This document shows positions 1 through 5,650 of a stretch of DNA of 8,097 nucleotides, piece by piece. Within the stretch, counting starts at the first letter, position 1. Each line of letters starts with the position of its first letter. The stretch comes from Nitrospira sp. (lineage in GTDB: Bacteria; Nitrospirota; Nitrospiria; Nitrospirales; Nitrospiraceae), in NCBI GenBank assembly GCA_012032965.1, contig JAAUPT010000060.1:1-8097 (forward strand), read 5' to 3'. Made by a program: the position numbers and the translations under genes. The notes under the pieces were generated by a model, which saw only the letters and a list, made by a program, of their open reading frames with translations, had not been told where the DNA came from and did not search any database.

Positions 1-264
1 AGTGAAGATAACACTCTGGACGAACTATTGGGAGATATTACCGGCTTGATTAACCAGTACCCAATCGCCATCGAACGGCAGGCGGCAATCCTCCAAGTAA
101 CGGGCAAGGACCCGGAGCTTGTGGAGAAACTTGTCAAAGCGGCTGACACGATGCGGGACAGTGGTAATCTGTATCTTACCTGGGCCAAACATTACGCCGC
201 AATGGCTAAAGGTAATACAGATGCATCGTCCGACGAAGACGAAACAGACGATTTCGACATTTAA
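1..264 (+). CDS. Unidentified protein, C-terminal 87 residues (5' end outside window)
   Basis: The reading frame is open from the first base and ends at TAA 262-264, so this is the 3' end of a gene that starts before the window. A TTG at 28 could be read as a start, but coding sense continues upstream of it and the frame has no stop, so I treat the gene as truncated by the window edge. The visible 87 residues look like a soluble, largely helical protein (segments such as VEKLVKAADTMRDSG and LYLTWAKHYAAMAKG), with no membrane segment and no cysteine. It ends in a very acidic tail, ASSDEDETDDFDI. I do not recognise the family and give no function. Such tails are common on nucleic-acid- or partner-binding proteins, but that is only a general remark. 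The next gene is a tRNA on the same strand. Confidence 0.7.
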   Translation, partial: SEDNTLDELLGDITGLINQYPIAIERQAAILQVTGKDPELVEKLVKAADTMRDSGNLYLTWAKHYAAMAKGNTDASSDEDETDDFDI

Positions 265-291
265 AAACTTCCCTATTCGAAGAGAAGTTTT
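264..291 (+). terminator. Possible weak intrinsic terminator after the first gene
   Basis: An 8-bp inverted repeat, AAAACTTC (264-271) and GAAGTTTT (284-291), begins at the last base of the preceding stop codon. It encloses a 12-nt loop, and its right arm ends in TTTT. The stem is A/T-rich, so it would be weak. The layout (hairpin directly after a stop, U-rich 3' arm, before an independent tRNA gene) fits a Rho-independent terminator, but chance cannot be excluded. Confidence 0.3.
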
Positions 292-334
292 GCTAAAATG
301 ACTTTTGCTTCTTTGCTTCTATGTACACCTCTGT

Positions 335-410
335 TCCCCGGTAGCTCAGTTGGTAGAGCAGCCGGCTGTTAACCGGCTGGTCGCAGGTTCGAGTCCTGCC
401 CGGGGAGCCA
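335..410 (+). tRNA. tRNA-Asn (anticodon GTT)
   Basis: A full cloverleaf can be folded by eye. The acceptor stem TCCCCGG (335-341) pairs with CCGGGGA (400-406). The D stem is GCTC (344-347) with GAGC (356-359). The anticodon stem is GCCGG (361-365) with CCGGC (373-377), enclosing the loop CTGTTAA with anticodon GTT at 368-370. The T stem is GCAGG (383-387) with CCTGC (395-399), around the loop TTCGAGT. Position 407 is the discriminator G, and CCA (408-410) is encoded, giving 76 nt. GTT reads both asparagine codons. I see no integrase gene and no repeat of the tRNA 3' end elsewhere in the window, so there is no sign that it serves as an attachment site here. Confidence 0.97.
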
Positions 411-470
411 GGTTATCTAAGACTAATCGCCAAGCCTCCGATCCCCCATCACCGCCAAAGCCTTTCCCTT

Positions 471-1110
471 TCAGGCAGAAACAGTCTGACGAACTACTCC
501 TCGCACCCCAACACCACTTTTCAATACGATCTCACAGATATGATCTTGTCGCTCAATATACTCGTAAGCTGCCCAAGGGTCCATTGCAACCGCACATGCC
601 CTGCAAGTGGATTGGCCGACGATATCAAATTCAAGCGTCTCATCCTTCCGTACGTTCAGACCCTCGGCTGTGACATCAGGTAATTCTCGGGACAATGCCG
701 GGAAGGGGGAACAGAACGTCCTAGTCACGTGTAAAGTGAGATTTCAGGAAATCGGACACTGATGGCCTGTAAGTCTATGCCTGCATGGATCGCGAGACCA
801 CATGTGTGACATGGACATGCACCACGATTCGTGTCTGTTTCGAATCCCGCTGTAAATTCCAATGCATCCACAGTTCACCTGACGGGTTTTGCAGCCCGTT
901 GACTTTTGGCATTCGAAAGCCGGTCGTTGGATCAGTGATGATCTCCAATCGAACGACATCCTCCGCATGCGCTATCGTCTTCGGCCAGCCGGATGGAGTA
1001 ATGTACAGATACCTCCCGTCTCACCTGTTCATACCAATGTTCCCGTCTCTCGTTGTTATCCACCCTTTCTAATAACAGCGCCTCATCACGTCACCGATGG
1101 CCGTCAGCAT
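471..1110 (-). pseudogene. Class II aldolase/adducin-family protein, decayed gene
   Basis: Reading the minus strand in successive frames gives a nearly continuous class II aldolase/adducin-type sequence. It starts at ATG 1108-1110 behind GGAGGA (1114-1119) as MLTAIGDVMRRCYY. Then come a TAG (1069-1071), KGWITTRDGNIGMNR, a TGA (1021-1023), and DGRYLYITPSGWPK through NPSGELWMHW and RIVVHVHVTHVV. The frame changes near 775-786, giving GIDLQAISVRFPEISLYT, which is followed by a TGA (725-727). A second change at the G-run 705-709 leads into FPALSRELPDVTAEGL and on to the stop at 471-473. PSGE and HVHVTH fit the glutamate and the two histidines that bind zinc in this family. The third zinc histidine normally lies after the later GQ segment, but here that part reads VGQSTCRACAV, so it seems lost. 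The total of about 213 codons matches the family's usual length. With five lesions it cannot make the full protein. The last segment (471-728) is still open for 85 codons and could be mistaken for a small gene. The former substrate is unknown. Confidence 0.85.
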
Positions 1111-1143
1111 GATTCCTCCATTGAAATGGTAAGATGACTCCAT

Positions 1144-1251
1144 TATCGGTATCTTCTAGGGAGTACCGCTCGTGCTTGAAGCAAGCCGACTCAAATGGGT
1201 TCCAATCAAGACCCACGGACTACCATACTGAATGCGATGATCGACCCTTCC
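1144..1251. other. Intergenic region between divergent pseudogene and hydrolase
   Basis: This stretch separates the start of the decayed minus-strand gene from the apparent original start of the plus-strand hydrolase. It would hold the promoters of both. I see no convincing -35/-10 pair. Two small inverted repeats are present: GCTTG (1174-1178) with CAAGC (1182-1186), and TGGGT (1196-1200) with ACCCA (1211-1215). Both have only 5-bp stems and may be chance. Confidence 0.3.
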
Positions 1252-1309
1252 ATGAATAAAACTTGCCTCCTCTTTTCAGCCACCACTTCCTCTACAGAAT
1301 GCCCATCTC

Positions 1310-2290
1310 ATGACCCTCATGCCCCGGTACTGGCCACGGGATACGTCGCTACTAGGGTTGCCACAGGAAGAACGGCTTTTCGCCGTAGAACCGCATACGC
1401 AGCTAAAAGGTTACTGTCATTGGCAAATTGACCGTAAATCGTCTCCTACGGTTATTTTAGTTCATGGCCTTGAGGGCTGCAGCGAATCTCGTTATATGCG
1501 GGGCATTGCGGCCAAGGCCTATCAGGTTGGCTTCAACATTATTCGTATGAATCAGCGCACATGCGGCGGAACCGAACACCTCTCCCCAACTCTTTATAAC
1601 AGCGGATTGAGCGGAGACTATCGCGCTATCGTCAACGAATTGGTCAACCGTGATGGGCTCGGCCGGATTTGGCTGGTGGGCTATTCAATGGGTGGCAACC
1701 TGGTGCTCAAGGCCGCTGGCGAGCTTGGGCAGACTCAGCCAGCTCTTGCAGGAGCAGCCGCCGTCTGTCCGAATATCAACCCAACGGTCTGCGCCCAAGC
1801 ACTGGAGAAGCCTCGGAATTGGTTCTATCACCGCCATTTTATCACCAGATTGAAATCTCGATTGCGTCGAAAAGCCGCTCTGTTTCCAGGGAAGTGGGAT
1901 ATTTCGAAGTTGGATCGGGTTACCACAATCAGCGAATTCGACGATCGCTATACCGCTAGAGACGGCGGTTACCGAGACGGCGCTGACTATTATGACCGGG
2001 CGGGAGCGCGCCATGTGCTTGATACCATTGCAGTTCCTACCCTCATCATTACGGCACAAGACGACCCATTTATCCCATACTCAATGTTTACGACGCCGGC
2101 ATTTCGGCAACATCCGCAAATTTCCGTGGTGGCGCCTCGTTATGGAGGACATTGCGGTTTCTTCCACGTTGGCCGCAATGGGGAAGACCCGTACTGGGCT
2201 GAAAACCGAATCCTGGATTTCTTGAGAGGGGAGGGAATTCCAATAGAAAAACAATCTGTTGATACCGCAATTAAGCGGCCTAGGCGATGA
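1310..2290 (+). CDS. YheT-type alpha/beta hydrolase; N-terminus apparently cut off by a frameshift
   Basis: The 326 residues from this ATG match the YheT/ABHD1-3 hydrolase family (COG0429) over almost its whole length. Visible parts are the oxyanion-region motif VHGLEG (51-56), the nucleophile elbow GYSMGG with Ser126, YNSGLSGD (96-103), EFDDRYTA (209-216), the acid pair Asp251-Asp252 in AQDDPF, and the catalytic histidine in GGHCGFF (His281). There is no signal peptide or membrane anchor in this reading. The family's N-terminal block (a HLQTLxPR-type motif) appears here as HLMTLMPR, but its first part, FQPPLPLQNA, lies upstream of ATG 1310 in the same open frame, which runs back to TGA 1253-1255 and contains no usual start codon. 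ATG 1252-1254 would join this frame if the AAAA run 1258-1261 had one A fewer. Neither ATG has a clear ribosome site. Members are annotated as esterases or carboxylesterase-like proteins, usually of unknown physiological substrate. The catalytic core is intact. The 3' end overlaps convergent pafA by 11 bp. Confidence 0.88.
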   Translation: MTLMPRYWPRDTSLLGLPQEERLFAVEPHTQLKGYCHWQIDRKSSPTVILVHGLEGCSESRYMRGIAAKAYQVGFNIIRMNQRTCGGTEHLSPTLYNSGLSGDYRAIVNELVNRDGLGRIWLVGYSMGGNLVLKAAGELGQTQPALAGAAAVCPNINPTVCAQALEKPRNWFYHRHFITRLKSRLRRKAALFPGKWDISKLDRVTTISEFDDRYTARDGGYRDGADYYDRAGARHVLDTIAVPTLIITAQDDPFIPYSMFTTPAFRQHPQISVVAPRYGGHCGFFHVGRNGEDPYWAENRILDFLRGEGIPIEKQSVDTAIKRPRR

Positions 2291-3767
2291 CACTCTCGAG
2301 GTGTGTCCGCACCTCCTCAAGATACGTCCTAAACGGGTCGGGCATGGGAAACGGGGGACGACCCCGCACTTGAAAGATCGACCAATTGATGACATAGGGA
2401 GGAAACAATCCACCCGAGTTTGTAGGTTGACCCGCATCTATAGGAGCCCAACCGCTTAAGAGATGTTTGACGAGCGCACTGCGGCCATAGGCACGTGTGT
2501 TCTTGGGGGCCTCCTCCATCGCGATCCGGATCAGAGCATCCGCTGTCAATCGAGGGACTCGACCTTCTTCCAATAGCCCATAGTAGAGTCCTTTTGTGTG
2601 ATTCAGGTTGTGATACTCCAAATCCAAACTCTTCAACATGGGATCGCCCCAGTCCAGATGTTCCGATTCTCTGAAGCATTCGAGCAACCAGAGTTTTGAA
2701 GCCCAGTCGACACGCCCGATGAGTTTCTGATAATCCCCGCGCAGATCTTGGAGCACCGATGCCCATTGAGCAAGGACCCAATCGGTTTCTTCATCCTGGC
2801 CTTTGCAATGCTGCAGGGCACAGTCAAGAAACCGTTCTTGAATATCAAGCGCCGACATAGTCTTACGAGACTGCAGCTGGACTGACCAACGGCGTTCTTG
2901 ATCTTGCGAAATTTCTTGAAGGGCTTCCACCGGTTCATCGATCTCCAAGTCCTGAGGGGCATGCCCTTCCTCAATAAGCTGCAGCACCAGACCGGTCGTC
3001 CCCAGCTTCAGCGCGGTCGCATATTCAGCCATATTGGAATCACCCAACAACAAATGGATCCGACGATATTGATTAGGATCGGCCAATGGCTCGTCTCTCG
3101 TGTTTACAATCGCCCGATTGTGCTGCACCCATTCGAAGAAATCATTCACGATATAGTCGGCGCGTTGGGAAATTTGAAACGGCAGGTCCTTGCCATGACG
3201 AACACCGAACGTTGAAGGCGGAACAAGCAGCCGGTCCATCTGAATCCAAGCATCCTGTAGACTAGCCGAACCTACACGCCCAGAGCCGGTAAAAATCTGC
3301 CTCGTCACCAGAAATGTAATGAGCGGGGCCATGCCATGCCTCGAAAATGGGAATCGCCGCGAAACGAGGAAATTTTCATGTGAGCCGAATGTCGCATCTG
3401 TCTCATGATCGATGTTGTTCTTGATCAAGGACACGCGATCCGAGAAGCCCAGCTCATCAATAGCCCGCTGTAATAAGAGGTCCCCGGCACGGTCCGACGC
3501 AACGACATCGGTGAGAGAATGACATTCCGGGGAGGCATACTCTAAATGCCCCATGTCCAGGTAGATCCGTCCTGCGTTGGTCAAGAAACCGCCGTTACCA
3601 GGGGGCTCATCGTGCCCACGATGGTGAAGGTCGAGCACTCCCCGCCGTTGGACATGGAACAAATGATCACGAATCTTGTGGGCAAACCAAGTCGGAGAAT
3701 GGTCAGGTCGATCTTCGTGAATTAAGAGTCCGTATTCAGTCTCTAAGCCAAAGATACGGTTCAACAT
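2280..3767 (-). CDS. pafA: Ubiquitin-like modifier ligase PafA (UBact/Pup-protein ligase)
   Basis: PafA uses ATP to activate the C-terminal glutamate side chain of the modifier and joins it to lysine side chains of target proteins, marking them for the proteasome. It belongs to the glutamine-synthetase-like Pup ligase/deamidase family. Visible motifs are GLETEYG with Glu9 (as in GIETEFG of mycobacterial PafA), Asp71 in YLDMG (the conserved catalytic Asp), KNNID (116-120), SQRADYI, NTRDEP (222-227), GDSNMAEYATALKLGT and LDLEYH. The C-terminal DPFRTYLEEV resembles the DPFR end of PafA. It lacks the WDYxxExPxxDARGF segment of Dop, which is why it is called ligase and not deamidase. At 495 residues it is longer than mycobacterial PafA (about 450); extra residues lie at 40-60 and 167-195. 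The motif usually read as HPEY is HLEY (74-77) and sits one residue closer to the Asp. The start ATG lies 4 bp after the prcA stop with no clear ribosome site, so translation is probably coupled. It is the last gene of the cluster. Confidence 0.93.
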   Translation of the reverse strand: MLNRIFGLETEYGLLIHEDRPDHSPTWFAHKIRDHLFHVQRRGVLDLHHRGHDEPPGNGGFLTNAGRIYLDMGHLEYASPECHSLTDVVASDRAGDLLLQRAIDELGFSDRVSLIKNNIDHETDATFGSHENFLVSRRFPFSRHGMAPLITFLVTRQIFTGSGRVGSASLQDAWIQMDRLLVPPSTFGVRHGKDLPFQISQRADYIVNDFFEWVQHNRAIVNTRDEPLADPNQYRRIHLLLGDSNMAEYATALKLGTTGLVLQLIEEGHAPQDLEIDEPVEALQEISQDQERRWSVQLQSRKTMSALDIQERFLDCALQHCKGQDEETDWVLAQWASVLQDLRGDYQKLIGRVDWASKLWLLECFRESEHLDWGDPMLKSLDLEYHNLNHTKGLYYGLLEEGRVPRLTADALIRIAMEEAPKNTRAYGRSALVKHLLSGWAPIDAGQPTNSGGLFPPYVINWSIFQVRGRPPFPMPDPFRTYLEEVRTHLESVIA

Positions 3768-3771
3768 CGTG

Positions 3772-4581
3772 TTACGTGGAGGATGTGCTCATGACTTTGG
3801 GAAGCAATCTTCTCAACTCATCGGTCCCGATCGCTCGATACTTGGAGGGGCCTTGCTGACAGCGATCGAGTACGGCACATTCGATCACTTTTTCTGCCAG
3901 GCACTCCTGCAGATGGGCATAGAGTGCATCACTGTCGGTCGAAGGCTGATCGGGATCGGTGTTTCCTTCTCGATGTTCTCCGGCTTCCTCAAGCGCCCGG
4001 TATTGAGCACGATTGCCGACAGCCCAAGCACAAACCGCTGTATCGATGGCCTGCTCAAGCGAGACCATCGACTGTAGACGCAGATAGGCAACCATCTCTT
4101 GTTCGACTGCCGACGAGGCCCCCAGAACGGCGTAAGACCCCTTCTCTTCAAACGTTCCATCATAGTTGATGGTCAGCAGGCTGTCTCTCCCAGATTTCTG
4201 ACCTAACTCGGCCAGCAAGATCTTCACGATGAAGGGAGCTTTGAACACTTCTTCAAACGCCTGTTTGATCACCGGTGCAACACCGTACTTGATCAAGCGA
4301 CTACCCGTGACGTCGGATGGGGAACGATTGAACCCTTCGACATGGGCCATTTCAAGCAGGCTGAAACGTAGTTTTTCTAAATCAGCCGGATGTCCCATCC
4401 CCCCCAAAGCAAGACGGTCGTAAATCTCATACACCTTGGGCGTCCCCTTGCTCATAGTCATGAGCAGAATGCCGCTTTCGTACGTAACTCCGACAACAGG
4501 ACTTCCCTGCTTGAACTGATCGTCGAGATACTGTCGGCGATTTCCAACTGCTTCGACCCACCTATACGGCTCTTCATACAT
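3772..4581 (-). CDS. prcA: 20S proteasome alpha subunit PrcA
   Basis: PrcA forms the outer seven-membered rings of the bacterial 20S core. These rings gate entry to the chamber and receive the ATPase. The family is shown by the alpha-type fold start after a helical N-terminus (QYLDDQFKQGSPVVGVTYES, about 17-36), EIYDRLALGGMGHPADLEKL (about 52-71), DVTGSRL, and the strand YDGTFEEKGSYAVLG. As expected for an alpha subunit, there is no N-terminal catalytic threonine. The protein has 269 residues against about 250 in mycobacteria; the extra length is mainly a charged, proline-containing loop EHREGNTDPDQPSTDSD near 203-219 and a Ser/Thr-rich end, VMSTSST. The gene begins 11 bp after prcB with a good ribosome site overlapping the prcB stop. 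The pairing with prcB makes the call firm. Confidence 0.95.
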   Translation of the reverse strand: MYEEPYRWVEAVGNRRQYLDDQFKQGSPVVGVTYESGILLMTMSKGTPKVYEIYDRLALGGMGHPADLEKLRFSLLEMAHVEGFNRSPSDVTGSRLIKYGVAPVIKQAFEEVFKAPFIVKILLAELGQKSGRDSLLTINYDGTFEEKGSYAVLGASSAVEQEMVAYLRLQSMVSLEQAIDTAVCAWAVGNRAQYRALEEAGEHREGNTDPDQPSTDSDALYAHLQECLAEKVIECAVLDRCQQGPSKYRAIGTDELRRLLPKVMSTSST

Positions 4582-4588
4582 TGGTCTG

Positions 4589-4594
4589 CCCCTT
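4589..4594 (-). promoter_or_regulatory. Ribosome binding site of prcA
   Basis: Read on the minus strand, the sequence is AAGGGG followed by 7 nt and ATG (4581). The AA belongs to the TAA stop of prcB, so the ribosome site overlaps the end of the upstream gene. This favours coupled, near-equal output of the two core subunits and supports the chosen prcA start. Confidence 0.75.
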
Positions 4595-5366
4595 ACACGC
4601 TTCGAGAAACGTCTGATTCGAAAAGCGATCGGAGTTGGGGATCTGCCATCGTCCTCACGCCACCAACCGCGATGAACTTGATGACTGGATAGAGATTGGC
4701 ATCCCGGTTGACTCCACCGGTCGCACTGTCGAATTCCGCGGCGCTCGTCAACAACCGCAACGCCTGAATGGCTGCTTGTTCCTCCGGCATCGTGCTCAAG
4801 GGCTGCTCACCCCACGTATTCAAATAGTGAAGAATCCCCCGAATGGTCGGTGAGCCGGACCCGGAGACCGCATACTCCACCCCTTCGAACTCAGCGCCCA
4901 GAATGTCATAGAAATAGATCTTAGCGGTTTCTTGTTCGGTATCGTAGCCGGCAAAGATCGGTGCGACAGCCCCGGTGCCCGCGAGCGCCGCCGGCACGTT
5001 TTGCTTTAGCAACGTGGATAACGCTCTGAGCTTGCCCTCAAAGCTGAGTTCCTGAAGCTGCGTCCGCCGATAGTACTTGAAGGAATGTTCGAGAATGCGA
5101 GCCATCTCATAGGCAGTGGCCGGCACCCCGGCGATCGCCATCACACTATGCCGATCAATTTCCAGCACCTTATCGGTACGGTCGTACATCACCATATTGC
5201 CGGCTGTTGCGCGACGATCGCCCGCAACGAGCACACCATCTCGGTACTTGAACGCAAGAATGGTTGTGGCCGTGATCAGGTCCTGCTCGACCTTAGCCTG
5301 TCCCCCTATTCCAAACGCATATCCTTGTTCCTTCAATACCTGATAGAAATCGCCCTGCAAGCCCAT
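4593..5366 (-). CDS. prcB: 20S proteasome beta subunit PrcB (catalytic)
   Basis: PrcB is the proteolytic subunit of the inner rings. It is made with a propeptide that is cut off to free the N-terminal threonine. I place the start at ATG 5364-5366 because GGAG stands 6 nt before it; the in-frame ATG two codons upstream (5370-5372) touches the GGAG and is less likely. From this start a 33-residue propeptide precedes TTILAFKY, making Thr34 the nucleophile Thr1. Counting from Thr1, Asp17 and Arg19 fall in GDRRATAGN and Lys33 in DKVLEI, exactly the proteasome catalytic positions. Later GSGSPT and DSATGG carry the usual Ser/Asp residues near the active site. The mature part ends in a tail, DVSRSV. 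The residue before the cleavage site is Ala, where mycobacterial PrcB has Gly. All expected active-site residues are present, so the enzyme should be active. Confidence 0.95.
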   Translation of the reverse strand: MGLQGDFYQVLKEQGYAFGIGGQAKVEQDLITATTILAFKYRDGVLVAGDRRATAGNMVMYDRTDKVLEIDRHSVMAIAGVPATAYEMARILEHSFKYYRRTQLQELSFEGKLRALSTLLKQNVPAALAGTGAVAPIFAGYDTEQETAKIYFYDILGAEFEGVEYAVSGSGSPTIRGILHYLNTWGEQPLSTMPEEQAAIQALRLLTSAAEFDSATGGVNRDANLYPVIKFIAVGGVRTMADPQLRSLFESDVSRSV

Positions 5367-5372
5367 AATCAT

Positions 5373-5376
5373 CTCC
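5373..5376 (-). promoter_or_regulatory. Ribosome binding site that decides the prcB start
   Basis: Minus-strand GGAG directly abuts one ATG (5370-5372) and lies 6 nt before a second in-frame ATG (5364-5366). Only the second has workable spacing, so translation most likely begins there, shortening the propeptide by two residues compared with the longest reading. Confidence 0.65.
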
Positions 5377-5455
5377 GCAAATCGTTATTTGTCATGGGGC
5401 AAACGAACGACGAGCCAATTCCCCAAACCATTGCTTCTGCTTTGACGAACAACGT
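5373..5455 (-). other. 83-bp spacer between ubact and prcB
   Basis: This is the widest gap in the cluster downstream of dop. It holds the prcB ribosome site and a possible hairpin with arms at 5395-5399 and 5421-5425 (TGGGG with CCCCA on either strand), without a following T-run, so it does not look like an intrinsic terminator. The hairpin could affect mRNA stability or set different levels for the tag and the core protease, but this is inference. No promoter motif is convincing. Confidence 0.35.
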
Positions 5456-5650
5456 CTATTCTCCGGTCCGCTGTCGGTACCGCTCTGCCTGTTTCGGATC
5501 AACTTTGCGCATCCGCTTCATAAGACTATCCTTATCCGGCGATCCCGTTTCCGGACGGCGAGGCCCGCCCCCTTCCTCCAGTGGATGGGGCGACTTCGGC
5601 ATGGGATCGACTGGTCTTTCGCGTCGCTCCGGTATCGTGCTGTGTCTCAT
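5456..5650 (-). CDS. ubact: Ubiquitin-like protein modifier UBact
   Basis: This is the small protein tag that PafA joins to target lysines, the counterpart of Pup. The 64 residues are highly charged, rich in Pro, Arg, Lys and Glu, have no cysteine and no hydrophobic core, and so are probably disordered. I recognise the family pattern: an N-terminal PERRERPVDPMPKSP, a central RRPETGSPDKDSLMKRMRKVD, and the C-terminus YRQRTGE. The last residue is Glu, the attachment residue. Pup-like tags ending in Gln must first be deamidated by Dop; this one need not be. ATG 5648-5650 overlaps the dop stop as ATGA, and AAGGA (5660-5664) lies 9 nt upstream, inside dop. Position between dop and prcB mirrors pup in the actinobacterial order dop-pup-prcB-prcA. 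Lysines (e.g. 19, 40, 45, 49, 53) could accept a second tag. A real Pup is less likely because the end is RTGE, not GGQ or GGE. Confidence 0.92.
   Translation of the reverse strand: MRHSTIPERRERPVDPMPKSPHPLEEGGGPRRPETGSPDKDSLMKRMRKVDPKQAERYRQRTGE

Noticed and set aside
305..673. A 122-codon plus-strand frame spanning the tRNA
   Set aside because: It is translated tRNA sequence followed by sequence antisense to the pseudogene; no start signal or family features.
471..728. An 85-codon open frame with GTG start as an independent small gene
   Set aside because: Its residues continue the class II aldolase C-terminus (DVTAEGL, DIVGQ, DPWAAYEYIERQDHICEIVL) and its N-terminal part is out-of-frame sequence without a ribosome site; it is the last piece of the pseudogene.
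881..900. A tRNA-Cys-like anticodon hairpin on the minus strand (ACGGG, loop with GCA, CCCGT) and a TTCGAA nearby
   Set aside because: The loop has 8 nt, no acceptor, D or T stems can be paired, and the same bases encode NGLQNP in the decayed class II aldolase gene, which explains them.
335..1110. A genomic island or integrated element next to tRNA-Asn
   Set aside because: No integrase, no transposase, no terminal repeats and no second copy of the tRNA 3' end are visible; the adjoining sequence is a decayed metabolic gene.
785..1137. Plus-strand frames at 785-1072 and 889-1137 as genes
   Set aside because: They are antisense to the aldolase pseudogene, show no family features, and have no ribosome sites.
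2298..2315. Hairpin GAGGTG / CACCTC as a terminator for pafA or the hydrolase
   Set aside because: It lies within pafA coding sequence and has no T-run on either strand.
5372..5458. Amber read-through of ubact: the frame stays open 28 codons after TAG and stops overlapping the first prcB ATG
   Set aside because: An open run of this length is expected often by chance, and extension would bury the C-terminal Glu needed for conjugation.
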